A stretch of DNA of 64,000 bases. Origin: Selenomonas ruminantium AC2024. GTDB taxonomy: Bacteria > Bacillota > Negativicutes > Selenomonadales > Selenomonadaceae. The translations under genes were made by a program, and so were the position numbers. Below, in pieces: positions 8,120 to 17,727 of the stretch (position 1 is its first letter; each line of letters starts with the position of its first letter). The notes under the pieces were generated by a model that was not told the DNA's origin, searched no databases, and saw nothing but the letters and a program-made list of their open reading frames with translations. Location of the stretch: the NCBI RefSeq assembly GCF_000687995.1, contig NZ_JIAC01000001.1, forward strand, positions 1,984,001-2,048,000, read 5' to 3'.

Positions 8120-11100
8120 TTATGCAAAACATACATATACTGCATCTAAGTCATCAAGTGTCAATCCCATATCATGGAAAGCTGTGTAGAGCGCTTGACT
8201 TACAACATCCACATTGTGAGCCGCGTCACCAGCTTCTAACATCTTTTCGGCCTCCTGCCCTATGGGATGAAGGGCAAAAACGGAGCCGTCGTAGCTGAGT
8301 TTGAAATCTGCCGCGCCACGCTTCGTCGTCAAATTCTTGGTATACTCACGATACTGGTCGTGAATACTATTGGCCGGTACGGGAACGCTCGTATCAGCAA
8401 GTTCCATCGTCACCTTGTCCGGGGCAACCGCCAGCCGATAAGTGCCGTAGCTTGTAAGCATGCCATTGACTTCCTTCACCAGCGGCAGCTTGGCAGTGGT
8501 CAAACCCAAGACCTGCTCAACCGAGCTGTTCTTTTCTTCCTGTACTTCACGATAATCTGCCTCGCCGGTAATTGGCGTAAAGGTTAATGAAGCAAACTGC
8601 GGGCGTTCCACGGAATTGTTATAGCGATAGCTTTCCTCCACACCTAATTTGACAATATCTGCTTTTATGTTTTTGGCAGAATAATAATGAAGGGCGTTGT
8701 CCAATTTTTGATTTCCAGTACCTGCATTATTTTTGGCCGCATAATTGATACCACCACCAATAGTAATTTTGCCACTAGTCGTAATATCAAGCTCATGCAA
8801 ACGTGCCGACTTCCCGATGTTCCCTCCTATGGTCACATTGGCGCTACCACTATTCACCTTAAAACTAGATGGTTGAGTATTCGTTTCCTGAATGAAACCT
8901 TTGACATTACTCTGCTGATTGTCAACATCACTCCAAAATGAATCATTTGCACGCCAACGTAGTGCTAAACAAGGTTGGCCATCATTGGTGGGACTTTTAC
9001 TATCATTATTCGGATCATTATTATTATTTTTATCATTATGTAACCAATCCTGATACATATCTAAGCTAACATAACCTTTTCCTGCATCAGTAGTGGTATA
9101 AAAAGATGTTTCACCATTTTCTCCTTCTGGCCCAGTTTCCCAACGGAACACACGGTCTTTAGGAGAATCGACCTTTACTGTATGTCCTCCAACAAAAAAT
9201 TGGTTTGCAGAAACATTCTCCAACCTAGAGCCCACAATCCATTCTTCCAAGGCCGTGGTAATTGTCGCGAGATACTTATCTCCCACATTTGCACCACCAG
9301 CTGTGCCCTCCTTGGCCGCTTCTTTGGCTAATTCCCAACGGTTCAATATAGATTCTCTGTTAGCAGGTATCTTATTCCAAGCATCAAGAGCCAGCCATGT
9401 ATTGTACAGAATTTTATATCTATTTTTATCTGCTTCTAAGGTGCTTGAAACTAATTCCCTATATGTTTTCTTAGGAATTTGAACTTTATTTTTATAATAA
9501 TCCTTTAGTGCCTGCTCTACGCCACCATATAATGCAAAACTATTTTTTATAGTAGATTGTTCTTCTGGTGTCAGCTCTTTCAAATCTTTTAATATTACAT
9601 GTTTACTATAATAATCCTCAACACTATTAGCACCATCTGATTTTGATTCGAATTTTGTTTTAATGTTCTCTTGTTCATTAGGTTTTAGCTCTTCCCAAGT
9701 CTTTGGATAATCCTTTTTAAAGTTTGTAACATAGTATTCTTCTAAGATTCTATCTGCTCCTCCGTATGATTCAAAACGTTTTTTAATTATATTTTTTTCT
9801 TCTGGAGGCAAGTCTGACCAGTCATTATAATACCCGTGCTTATACAAATAATTATCATAATACTTTTCCACAATGCTATCAAGTTCTTCCTTGGAGCAAT
9901 CCTTTGATATTACTTTATATGTATTTAAGGAATCCACATTACCTGTAATATTCACAGTACCATTGCTACCAGACTTTGTTGTAGTATCAATGGTCAATGT
10001 GCCTTCATTCAGTCCCATTGCCACATCACCATACAGATTGACATTTCCACCATTGGTGATTAAATTAATCGACGATTGTGTTTGTTTATCATTAGTTGGC
10101 GTGTTGTTTTCCACATCATAAGGGCCGAAATAAGTACCAACTGTAATTTCTCCGTCAGCATTAACGTTCCATGCTCCGGCTGTAAAGGCTCCACCATTGG
10201 TATTAATATCCGCACTAATTGCTACCATGCCTTTTGCATCACCGTCAGTATCAGCATGGAGGACTACATTAAGTTTATTATTACCGCTTGCAGATATTTC
10301 TTTTTTTACGATTACATTGCGTTCAGCTTCTAATGTTAAAGTTGCCTTTTCTCCACTTGTCATTGTAATCGGAGCAGCAACGATGATATTCGAATTTCTC
10401 GCAGCAGTATTATCCAATGCTATAATTGTAACATCAGTTCCCTTATTAAGCCTATCCATTATAGAATTAGCTGTGATGAAACTATAGTCGGTACCAATGT
10501 CTTTCCTATCAATTGTATTTACACCATCACTAATAGTGTATATCGTTCCATTTTCAGTACCGCCAATATACACATTCATCGGGTCCAGCAGCCACTCGCC
10601 TGCCTTCCCCGTGCGCCCTTTAGCCTCAATATCCGCCTTGGTTGACACGTCAAGTACATCACCGGAGGTTTCAACAAGACCGCCGTCTTTATCCCCTCTG
10701 GCGGTTAGTTTCGCACCATCCTTGACAATGGTATTCTCGCCAAGAATGCGCACGTTGCCACCGCTTTGACCTTCTGCTAAGCCAGAAGCATCCAGTTTAC
10801 CGCTGACATTGACCGTGCCATACTCACCGCCATCTAACAGGATTTCGCCCTTGGCGTTGATGCTGGCGGTTTTGGCTTCGATAATTCCTGTGTTATTGAC
10901 CACTTCGCTGAGCATATCGCCGGCGCTTTTGGCCGTCATGACCACGTAGCCGCCGTCGGCCTGAATCGTGCCTGCATTCAGCGTATGGGCATTGGCGGTT
11001 TCGCCGCTGGTTTCAAAATTAATTTTGCCTGCCGTATCGATGGCAAGCTCCAAATTTTTCACGGCGGCAAGAGACACTTTGCCCCCGTCATTTTTGATGC

Positions 11101-11653
11101 TGCCGGTGTTTTCGACATTAGCTGCATGCAAAGCCACGAGGCCGCCCTGGGCTTTGATGTCACCGGCATTGATTACCTTACCTTTAGAAGCTTCACCAAG
11201 GTTCAGTGAGACATCCCCGCCAGCACTAAAACCTTTCATGAAGCTATCGTCAACCTGTGCCGTTGAAGCAATCAGGTTTCCTACATCCACCTGTGCTCCT
11301 TGTCCAAAGAGAATTCCCTGCGGATTTAAGAGGAACACGGTACCATCCGCCAGCAAACTGCCGTAGATTTCCGAAGCCTTGTTGCCTAAGATGCGGTTGA
11401 TGGCAATATCACTGGGATTCTGATGAAAGCGAACCGTTTCGCCTTTGGCGATATCAAAGCCTGTCCAATCGAGAGCCACTCGCGAGGTCTTTTGGTCGAT
11501 GTCCATGGTCTGGCCGCTCGTCTTTATCTCCGCGTCACCGGAGCGAACCTCGCCGCCTGTGGGCATTGCTTCTACATTGCCCCAGGAAAAAGCGGTCATC
11601 GTCAGTCCCATGGCCACCATCCAGCGCAATGCTTTTTTCTGTGTATATTTCAT
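8120..11653 (-). CDS. TpsA2: filamentous-hemagglutinin-type two-partner secretion exoprotein
   Basis: Paralogue of TpsA1 (1177 residues), predicted to be secreted through the adjacent TpsB and displayed at the cell surface. A signal peptide (residues 1-29, ending VEA) precedes the TPS domain (NPQGILFGQGAQVDVGN). Residues about 190-370 are nearly the same as in TpsA1, including KSAGDMLSEVVNN. Residues about 574-700 differ completely and hold three degenerate repeats of about 40 residues, rich in K, E and Y, encoded by DNA much richer in A and T than the flanks. The MBG-like region of TpsA1 is absent. The last 160 residues match the TpsA1 C-terminal module and end in YVCF plus one residue. GAGGGGA lies about 10 bases before the ATG. 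It follows tpsB by 21 bases, so they form an operon. Confidence 0.9.
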   Translation of the reverse strand: MKYTQKKALRWMVAMGLTMTAFSWGNVEAMPTGGEVRSGDAEIKTSGQTMDIDQKTSRVALDWTGFDIAKGETVRFHQNPSDIAINRILGNKASEIYGSLLADGTVFLLNPQGILFGQGAQVDVGNLIASTAQVDDSFMKGFSAGGDVSLNLGEASKGKVINAGDIKAQGGLVALHAANVENTGSIKNDGGKVSLAAVKNLELAIDTAGKINFETSGETANAHTLNAGTIQADGGYVVMTAKSAGDMLSEVVNNTGIIEAKTASINAKGEILLDGGEYGTVNVSGKLDASGLAEGQSGGNVRILGENTIVKDGAKLTARGDKDGGLVETSGDVLDVSTKADIEAKGRTGKAGEWLLDPMNVYIGGTENGTIYTISDGVNTIDRKDIGTDYSFITANSIMDRLNKGTDVTIIALDNTAARNSNIIVAAPITMTSGEKATLTLEAERNVIVKKEISASGNNKLNVVLHADTDGDAKGMVAISADINTNGGAFTAGAWNVNADGEITVGTYFGPYDVENNTPTNDKQTQSSINLITNGGNVNLYGDVAMGLNEGTLTIDTTTKSGSNGTVNITGNVDSLNTYKVISKDCSKEELDSIVEKYYDNYLYKHGYYNDWSDLPPEEKNIIKKRFESYGGADRILEEYYVTNFKKDYPKTWEELKPNEQENIKTKFESKSDGANSVEDYYSKHVILKDLKELTPEEQSTIKNSFALYGGVEQALKDYYKNKVQIPKKTYRELVSSTLEADKNRYKILYNTWLALDAWNKIPANRESILNRWELAKEAAKEGTAGGANVGDKYLATITTALEEWIVGSRLENVSANQFFVGGHTVKVDSPKDRVFRWETGPEGENGETSFYTTTDAGKGYVSLDMYQDWLHNDKNNNNDPNNDSKSPTNDGQPCLALRWRANDSFWSDVDNQQSNVKGFIQETNTQPSSFKVNSGSANVTIGGNIGKSARLHELDITTSGKITIGGGINYAAKNNAGTGNQKLDNALHYYSAKNIKADIVKLGVEESYRYNNSVERPQFASLTFTPITGEADYREVQEEKNSSVEQVLGLTTAKLPLVKEVNGMLTSYGTYRLAVAPDKVTMELADTSVPVPANSIHDQYREYTKNLTTKRGAADFKLSYDGSVFALHPIGQEAEKMLEAGDAAHNVDVVSQALYTAFHDMGLTLDDLDAVYVCFA
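9380..9930. repeat. AT-rich segment with three 40-residue coding repeats inside tpsA2
   Basis: Translated leftward, three units share the pattern L-P/T-x-E-E-x-x-x-I-K-x-x-F, then GGA or GGV, then a YY pair. Base composition and codon use shift strongly toward A and T compared with the rest of tpsA2 and with tpsA1, which carries an unrelated-looking but positionally equivalent segment. Confidence 0.65.
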
Positions 11654-11674
11654 ATTGACGATATCCCCTCTCTG

Positions 11675-13381
11675 TTAGAAATACAAACCGCCGCGCAGCC
11701 AGAAGCGTCCACGCGGACTGCTGGTATCACTCTGAGGCTTTGCTGCGCCCAATATCCAGGCGTAATCCGCCCGAAGGAAGAATTCATCCCTGCGGGAGAA
11801 AATAACGCCCAAGCCTGCCCCCTGCAGGAAGCGTTCATTGTCGCTCAGGCCGTCATCATGCTTATTGATTTGCACGCCGCCATGGTCAAGGAAGGCGGCC
11901 AGCTGCCACTGATTTTTTCCCTGCGGCGGCAGAGCGTAACGCAATTCACCACGCAACAGATAGCCGATATCTCCCGAAGCCTCGCTGGCAGGATATGCCC
12001 GCACTCCGCTGGCCCCGCCCAAGGAGAAATGCTCCGAGGAATCCAGATTGGAGCTGGCCAGCTGACCTCTGGCAGTCAAAATCAGATTCAGGCGGTTGGT
12101 CAAGCGCTGCTGCTGCATTAGATTGAAACGGAGCTTATGGAAGGTGCCGGATGTCTGACTTATCTGTCCTTTCCTCCGTCCTGCATCATTTTCGAAGGCG
12201 AGATTGCCCCATTTATAATCCACGCGCCAGCTGAACGCGCCGCGTCCTGACAGGTCATCCCCATAAAGGGAGAGCACCATGCCATTGCTATGCTTGGGTA
12301 TCGTGGAATCCGCTACGGTACGGATTTCATCCTTCAAGCTGTTGTACTCATAGCGCAGGCCTGCATAGAGATTGTGCATCTGGCTACGCTTAATGGCATA
12401 TTCGAGTCCCGCTGATGTTGAGAGGGATGTACCGCAGGCATCGAGCCGTTCATATACGTCCCCCAACTTATAAGATAACTTATTATAACCAAAGGTCAGC
12501 CGCAAACCATCCCGGCCTGCTGGCAGGATGTAATTCAAGCCGTAATTGTAGAGCTGTGAGCCTGTGGTATTTCCGGCCAAAGCCAGCTGGTCACCTTCGC
12601 GGGCAGGATTCAATATATCGTAGGACAGGCCATAGGAATAATAGCCCGTATAGCGGTTGCCATAATTATCGGCACTTAACAGGCCGCATTTGCCCTGATG
12701 GCCCGATAATTCAATCTTGACCGTTACAGTGCCGGTCTGCTGGCCCGTTGCAAGCGTTGCCTTGGCCTCTGCACCAGCCAAATCGGACAAGAGCCATACG
12801 GCCCGCTCCAATTTTTGACGGGTCAAATAATCTCCTGGCTTCAGAAAGCCAATTTCCCGTTTAAGCGCTGACTCATGAATTTTCGTCTTATTGTCAATTT
12901 CCACTTTATCCAGACGTCCGACCAAGATGGCATACTCCACTATGCCACCGCTGATTTTCTGGGCGGGAATATAACAGCGGGCCATGAGGTAACCGTGTTT
13001 GCGGAAATAGGCAGTGATTTTATCGGCACCGGCCTGCAAATCCTTAAAGGTCACCATTTTCCCATTATATTCGGCCACCAGAGCCTGCAGGACATCATCG
13101 CTGTATATGTCCTGACCGCTGATTTTGAAGCCCTTGACCTGAATTTTCACCTCGTCCGGCATGGTAAGGTTCGGCCGTTCCTTCTCCGGAGCGGCAATCG
13201 ACGCGCGGTTGACTTCATCCTCAGGACGGGTCAAATCCCTATCCTGCTGCTCTCTTGTCAAAGTGCCCGCATCGGGCCTCTCAGGAACGAGCACTGCAGC
13301 TTCTGCATGATTTCCCCAGACCACTGCCGCGGTCATCAATACTCCAAGATAACGTAATTTCCAATTCAAACAAATCCACAC
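11675..13381 (-). CDS. TpsB: FhaC/ShlB-type outer-membrane transporter
   Basis: Outer-membrane beta-barrel of the Omp85 superfamily that secretes the TpsA partners. The protein (up to 568 residues) has an N-terminal signal peptide, a periplasmic helix-linker region, POTRA domains at about 80-215 (GFKISGQDIYSDD; HGYLMARCYIP) and a barrel of about 350 residues. The motif GGASGVRAYPASEASGD corresponds to the conserved VRGY/F loop-6 motif, here VRAY. It ends in phenylalanine, as outer-membrane barrels do. The longest frame begins at GTG 13381. TTG 13369 is also possible, as neither start has a strong ribosome site. It is the first gene of the tpsB-tpsA2-tpsA1 locus. Confidence 0.92.
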   Translation of the reverse strand: MWICLNWKLRYLGVLMTAAVVWGNHAEAAVLVPERPDAGTLTREQQDRDLTRPEDEVNRASIAAPEKERPNLTMPDEVKIQVKGFKISGQDIYSDDVLQALVAEYNGKMVTFKDLQAGADKITAYFRKHGYLMARCYIPAQKISGGIVEYAILVGRLDKVEIDNKTKIHESALKREIGFLKPGDYLTRQKLERAVWLLSDLAGAEAKATLATGQQTGTVTVKIELSGHQGKCGLLSADNYGNRYTGYYSYGLSYDILNPAREGDQLALAGNTTGSQLYNYGLNYILPAGRDGLRLTFGYNKLSYKLGDVYERLDACGTSLSTSAGLEYAIKRSQMHNLYAGLRYEYNSLKDEIRTVADSTIPKHSNGMVLSLYGDDLSGRGAFSWRVDYKWGNLAFENDAGRRKGQISQTSGTFHKLRFNLMQQQRLTNRLNLILTARGQLASSNLDSSEHFSLGGASGVRAYPASEASGDIGYLLRGELRYALPPQGKNQWQLAAFLDHGGVQINKHDDGLSDNERFLQGAGLGVIFSRRDEFFLRADYAWILGAAKPQSDTSSPRGRFWLRGGLYF

Positions 13382-13394
13382 TCTTTTCTACGCA

Positions 13395-13431
13395 TAAAAA
13401 AGAATACTTGCGTCCTCTGACACAAGTATTC
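13395..13431 (-). terminator. Terminator after the CAP-domain gene
   Basis: Nine-base-pair stem GAATACTTG (13402-13410) with CAAGTATTC (13423-13431), followed leftward by TTTTTTATG. It separates the CAP gene from tpsB. Confidence 0.8.
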
Positions 13432-13465
13432 CATACTCTATAAACATTTCTTCAGCAACTACATC

Positions 13466-13915
13466 TCAATCGCAAGCCATTTCCTGTGCCCAATAGTAAC
13501 GGCCATCGGCCCCTTTAGCGCAGGTAACGCCCATTTTCGTATAGTGACGGTTGAGGATGTTGGCACGATGGGTCGGAGAATTCATCCAAGCCTGAACGAT
13601 TTCCTCTGCATCTTCTGCCGTGCTGACGGCCAGGTTCTCACCGAACCAGCTGTAAGATTCGTCTGCTACTACGGACTGAACTTCACGGCCATCCGGACGC
13701 TGATGAGCGAAATGAACGCCTGCTTCCTCTGCACGAATGTCAGAAGCTGCAGCCAAGGTTTCGTCCATAGTCAGGGGCTGTACGCCAGCTGCCATACGTT
13801 CTACATTTACGAAATGGAGAACGCTGTTTTCCAAATTGGCGGCCATAGCCGGAGTTGCTACCATAACAACCACCGCGAAAACCAGCAGGGAAACCATCCG
13901 CTGCCAGGTCTTCAT
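13466..13915 (-). CDS. Secreted CAP/SCP-domain protein
   Basis: Small exported protein (149 residues) of the CAP (SCP, YkwD-like) superfamily, whose bacterial members are cell-envelope proteins of mostly unknown activity. Residues 1-25 are a signal peptide ending AMAA. The CAP fold is marked by FVNVERMAAGVQPL, HFAHQRPDG, WFGENLA and VQAWMNSPTHRANIL, the last being the usual family signature with its histidines. GAAAGAGGCGAG precedes the ATG. It is transcribed alone behind a leader of more than 200 bases (13916-14130) and ended by the stem at 13395-13431. Regulation through that leader is likely but not identified. The function is inferred only at fold level. Confidence 0.9.
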   Translation of the reverse strand: MKTWQRMVSLLVFAVVVMVATPAMAANLENSVLHFVNVERMAAGVQPLTMDETLAAASDIRAEEAGVHFAHQRPDGREVQSVVADESYSWFGENLAVSTAEDAEEIVQAWMNSPTHRANILNRHYTKMGVTCAKGADGRYYWAQEMACD

Positions 13916-14133
13916 TTTGCTCGCCTCTTTCGTTTGTAAACTTCACTTATCCCTTATGAGCACTTAGTCTCCTCACCTTATGCCCTCCTGCTGTGCAGGG
14001 AAGTTCAAAGCTCCGTTTTACAAACCAGCGAAACTTCATTCGCATCTTTCGATGGAATAAAGGTGTCCTCCTGCTGGTGCAGCCATCACATGTCTGCCAC
14101 GGTGTTGTTTATGTAGTTTTCAGACTTCTTACT
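13916..14133 (-). promoter_or_regulatory. Long structured 5' leader of the CAP-domain gene
   Basis: Between the promoter at 14140-14168 and the ATG at 13915 lie about 215 transcribed bases with no reading frame of note. They contain several hairpins, including CATC-GAAA-GATG (GNRA-type loop), GCTGCACCAGC, and CCTGC-TGT-GCAGG. I could not match it to a known riboswitch class from memory. It may be a cis-regulatory RNA. Confidence 0.45.
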
Positions 14134-14139
14134 ACCTTA

Positions 14140-14168
14140 ATTATAGCGAATAATCCATAGGTTAGCAA
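14140..14168 (-). promoter_or_regulatory. Promoter of the CAP-domain gene
   Basis: Leftward TTGCTA (14163-14168), 17 bases, TATAAT (14140-14145). Confidence 0.7.
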
Positions 14169-14275
14169 TACTTTTGTCAGAAAAATTTGCATTTTCTTTT
14201 ATGTTTTTTCATTACACATTATATTTTATTCGCGAAACAAGCGAAAACTCCTGCAAGGAATTGACAAGTCAACGG

Positions 14276-14311
14276 ATACAAAAACTGACATGTCAAAAAT
14301 TGACATGTCAG
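14276..14311 (-). terminator. Terminator after tyrS made of paired palindromes
   Basis: CTGACATGTCAA (14285-14296) and TTGACATGTCAG (14300-14311) form a 12-bp stem and lie directly after the tyrS stop, followed leftward by TTTTTGTATCC. Each arm is itself palindromic (TGACATGTCA). A related TTGACAAGTCAA follows at 14261-14272. Confidence 0.7.
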
Positions 14312-14319
14312 CCATAAGT

Positions 14320-15528
14320 TTACTTCGTGAGTTTATAGTATTTTTTCTTGCCCTTCTTCACGATGGCTTCGCCATCTTTGAAGTCAGCATCCGTCAGCAC
14401 ATAATCCACATCGCTGACTTTTTCATCGTTGAGGGACAGGCCGTTCTGCTGAATCAGACGGCGGCCCTCGCCCTTGGAGGCAAAGACTTTGCCTGCTACG
14501 AGTACATCGAGAAGTTTCTGACCGGCTTCGGCCTTAACTTCGGGAATGTCAGCACCGGCACCGCTGCCACCGAACATTGCTTCGGCAGAGTCTTTCGCCT
14601 TGTTGGCTTCTTCTTCGCCGTGGACAATCTTCGTCACTTCGTAAGCCAAAACTTTCTTGGCTTCGTTGATGGCGGCATCCTTGAGGGAACCTAAGCGACG
14701 TACTTCATCCATGGGCAGGAAGGTCAGGAGAGCCAGGCAGTTTTCCACATCAGCATCATCCACATTGCGCCAATACTGGTAGAATTCGTACGGGCTGGTC
14801 TTTTCCGCATCGAGCCACAGAGCACCGCCTGCAGTCTTGCCCATTTTCTTGCCGTCGCTCTTGGTCAAGAGCTTGTTCGTGAGACCGTAAACAGCCGTGT
14901 TGTTCTTGCGGCGGTTCAGTTCCACACCCGCAATGATGTTCGACCACTGGTCGTCGCCACCCATTTCCAGTTTGCAGCCGTAACGGCGGTTGAGTTCCAG
15001 GAAGTCATACCCCTGCATAATCATGTAGTTGAATTCGAGGAAGGTCAGGCCCTTTTCCCAGCGCTGCTTGTAGCAGTCAGCAGCCAGCATGCGGTTAACG
15101 GTGAAGCAAGCACCAACTTCGCGCAGCAGGTCGATATAGTTGAGCTTGCGGAGCCAGTCGCCGTTGTTGACCATGATGGCCTTGCCATCGCTGAAGTCGA
15201 TGAAGCGGGAAATCTGCTTCTTGAAGCATTCGCAGTTATGCTCGATGTCTTCATCGGTCAGCATCTTGCGCATATCCGTACGGCCGGACGGGTCACCAAC
15301 GGTGCCCGTGCCGCCGCCTACGAGGCAGATGGGACGGTGACCGGCACGCTGCATATGAGCCATTGCCATAAGGGCAATAAAATGTCCTGCATGGAGGCTG
15401 TCAGCGGTCGGGTCAAAACCAATATAGAACGTCACGCGCTCCTTATCGAAAAGTTCCCGCAGTTCTGCTTCATTGGTGCACTGGGCGATAAAGCCGCGTT
15501 CCTGTAATGTGTCAAATACGTTTGCCAA
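14320..15528 (-). CDS. tyrS: Tyrosyl-tRNA synthetase
   Basis: Charges tRNA-Tyr with tyrosine. It is a class I synthetase of about 402 residues. The HIGH-type motif is LHAGH in [12 protein letters not shown] near residue 45, and the KMSKS-type loop is SDGKKMGKT near residue 235. A C-terminal S4 RNA-binding domain (about 340-400) ends the protein. No ATG fits: AAAGGAGA precedes two consecutive TTG codons (15531 and 15528), and the second has the better 7-8 base spacing. The gene lies 26 bases downstream of the PBP gene, with no T-box leader visible, so it is probably expressed from the long operon that begins near 25184. It is the last gene before the palindromic terminator. Confidence 0.95.
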   Translation of the reverse strand: MANVFDTLQERGFIAQCTNEAELRELFDKERVTFYIGFDPTADSLHAGHFIALMAMAHMQRAGHRPICLVGGGTGTVGDPSGRTDMRKMLTDEDIEHNCECFKKQISRFIDFSDGKAIMVNNGDWLRKLNYIDLLREVGACFTVNRMLAADCYKQRWEKGLTFLEFNYMIMQGYDFLELNRRYGCKLEMGGDDQWSNIIAGVELNRRKNNTAVYGLTNKLLTKSDGKKMGKTAGGALWLDAEKTSPYEFYQYWRNVDDADVENCLALLTFLPMDEVRRLGSLKDAAINEAKKVLAYEVTKIVHGEEEANKAKDSAEAMFGGSGAGADIPEVKAEAGQKLLDVLVAGKVFASKGEGRRLIQQNGLSLNDEKVSDVDYVLTDADFKDGEAIVKKGKKKYYKLTK

Positions 15529-15557
15529 CAAACTCTCTCCTTTGTATGTTTTGTCTA

Positions 15558-17651
15558 TTAGTTCCGGCCCTTGCCTACGCCGCCCGGTTCCGGGGCAGCT
15601 ACAGGCGGTGCAGCCGGATTGTTGTTTTGCTTGTTATTCGGATCTGACTTCTTATCGGCGCCCTTCTTGGCATCCTTCTTGTCAGCATCCTTTTTATCGT
15701 CTTTTTTCTTCGTGTCGGTCTTTTTGAGTTCCTGCTTCTTGTCGTCTTCGAGTTCACCCACACCGCCATAATTGCTGGAGCGTGAACCATCAAAGTTCTT
15801 GGCAGGAGTCTGCGCCGTGGCTTTCTTCATAAAGGCCTGCCAGATTTCGGCGGGCAGCATGCCGCCCATGATGCCACGGGTTGGCGTATTGTCATCATTA
15901 CCCACCCATACACCGGCAACAAGATCCGGGGTATAGCCGACAAACCAGGCGTCGTTGTAGTTGCTGGTGGTACCAGTCTTACCGGCTGCCGGACGGCCGA
16001 TGTTGGCACGGGTACCCGTGCCTTTCTTGATGACATCTTCGAGCATATCCGTGAGTTCAGCCGCACTGTTTTCACTGACTACACTGCGCTGTTTCGGCTC
16101 GTTCTGCTCCAATACTTTGCCGTTGCGGTCGAGCACCTTGACAATTACCACCGGGTCCACATGGACGCCTTTGTTGGCAAATGTGCCGTAAGCGCTGGTG
16201 ATTTCAAGCGGCGTTACACCTTTCGTCATACCGCCCAAAGAAGTAGCCAGCTGACGGTCATTGGCCGGGCCTTCCAAAACAAAGGTGGAAATGCCCATTT
16301 CCTGCGCATAGTATATCGGCTTATCAATGCCGAGCTTCTGCGCAATCTTAACCGTCGGCACGTTCATGGAATGACGCGCTACTTCCCGCAGCGTGACCTT
16401 GCCGCTGAAATTACCGCTGGAGTTCTGCGGGCGCCAGCCGTTGATGTCAATAGGGCTGTCGTTAATCACCGTGTTCGGGGTGAATTTGTTTTCCAAAGCT
16501 GCGATAAAGACAAAGGGCTTAAAGGCCGAACCAGGCTGGCGCACAGCCATGGTGGCGCGGTTGAACTGGTCGTTGCCGCGGCCGCCGACCATGGCTTTTA
16601 CATAGCCGTTATGGGGGTCAATGGCCACCAGTGCCATCTGCGGCTGGGCCAGACCGTTGCCATCCGTCTTATAGGTCGGCAGCTTGCTGACGGTTTCCTC
16701 GGCGGCCTTCTGCATATCCATATCTAGGGTGGTATAGATTTTGAGGCCTTCCTTATAAACCGCATCAGCGCCGTATTTATCGATGAGCTTCTGTGTTACA
16801 TAATCAATGAAATAAGAAGCCACGCCGGAATCGCTCTTCTTGGCCGGCTTCACGAGTTTCATATCTTCCTTCTTGGTCTTTTCGGCCGTAGAATGGGTGA
16901 TATAACCGTACTTTTCCATCTGGTCAAGGACGATGGCCTTGCGTTCCTGAGCGGCCTGCAGATTATTCAGCGGGGAATAATAGTTCGGGCTCTTGGGAAT
17001 GCCGGCCAGCATGGCGCATTCATTCAAATCCAAATCTTCCACATTCTTGCCGAAGTAGGTCTGCGCAGCGGCCTGCACGCCATAGGCGCCCTGACCGAAG
17101 TAAATCTGGTTCAGATACATTTCCAGAATTTCTTTTTTCGTGTACTGGCGCTCGAGCTGCAGGGCCAGAAATACTTCCTGTACCTTACGGGTCAGCGTGC
17201 GCTCCTGAGTCAGGTAGGCATTCTTCGCCAGCTGCTGGGTGATGGTGGAACCACCTTCGGCCACACCATGACCGCGAATATTGGTATAAAGAGCACGGGC
17301 AATGCCCCGGGGGTCAACGCCGGAATGGTCGTAGAACCGGTTATCCTCCACCGCTACGAACGCATCCTGCAGCTGCTTGGGAACCTGGGCAATTTTTACC
17401 GGACGGCGGTTTTCCGCCGCATGTACATTGGCAATTTCATTGCCGTTAATATCATAAATCTGTGAAGATGCCGGTGGCAAAATGTCATTGGCTAAATCCG
17501 GCTTGGTATTCATGCTCGCGGTTAAAAAACCACAGCCGATACCGGTGATCATCACCATGAGCACCAGACCAAAGCCTAAAATGACACGCTTTGCAGTTCC
17601 GCCAGATTTAGCAGAACGCTTTTGACGGCTCGCATTAGAATGTTTATCCAT
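15558..17651 (-). CDS. Class A penicillin-binding protein (PBP1A family)
   Basis: Bifunctional peptidoglycan synthase of 697 residues anchored in the inner membrane. One membrane helix (about 22-45) is followed by a GT51 glycosyltransferase domain with [12 protein letters not shown] and [12 protein letters not shown]. The transpeptidase domain carries SAFK (in PGSAFKP), SMN and GKTGTT as the three active-site motifs. The C-terminal 70 residues are a low-complexity tail rich in K, D and Q, ending with [13 protein letters not shown], of unknown role. I chose ATG 17651 because AAGGAGG lies 6 bases upstream; the longer frame of 13 residues has no site. It lies 76 bases downstream of mutS2 and 26 bases upstream of tyrS. 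Confidence 0.95.
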   Translation of the reverse strand: MDKHSNASRQKRSAKSGGTAKRVILGFGLVLMVMITGIGCGFLTASMNTKPDLANDILPPASSQIYDINGNEIANVHAAENRRPVKIAQVPKQLQDAFVAVEDNRFYDHSGVDPRGIARALYTNIRGHGVAEGGSTITQQLAKNAYLTQERTLTRKVQEVFLALQLERQYTKKEILEMYLNQIYFGQGAYGVQAAAQTYFGKNVEDLDLNECAMLAGIPKSPNYYSPLNNLQAAQERKAIVLDQMEKYGYITHSTAEKTKKEDMKLVKPAKKSDSGVASYFIDYVTQKLIDKYGADAVYKEGLKIYTTLDMDMQKAAEETVSKLPTYKTDGNGLAQPQMALVAIDPHNGYVKAMVGGRGNDQFNRATMAVRQPGSAFKPFVFIAALENKFTPNTVINDSPIDINGWRPQNSSGNFSGKVTLREVARHSMNVPTVKIAQKLGIDKPIYYAQEMGISTFVLEGPANDRQLATSLGGMTKGVTPLEITSAYGTFANKGVHVDPVVIVKVLDRNGKVLEQNEPKQRSVVSENSAAELTDMLEDVIKKGTGTRANIGRPAAGKTGTTSNYNDAWFVGYTPDLVAGVWVGNDDNTPTRGIMGGMLPAEIWQAFMKKATAQTPAKNFDGSRSSNYGGVGELEDDKKQELKKTDTKKKDDKKDADKKDAKKGADKKSDPNNKQNNNPAAPPVAAPEPGGVGKGRN

Positions 17652-17727
17652 GAGCTGCCTCCTTAAATTTATACTTCCCCATTGTAACACAAATTCCCAC
17701 TATCGTCCATGTATTAACAGGGCCGTA

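Noticed and set aside
9380-9930. CRISPR array
   Set aside because: The repeats are degenerate, in frame, and lack uniform spacers.
13916-14133. Cyclic di-GMP or cyclic di-AMP riboswitch before the CAP gene
   Set aside because: I compared it from memory with these motifs and key conserved blocks are absent; kept only as an unclassified leader.
14261-14311. Palindromes beside tyrS as a T-box leader
   Set aside because: They lie downstream of tyrS, not upstream, and lack the T-box sequence; a terminator explains them better.
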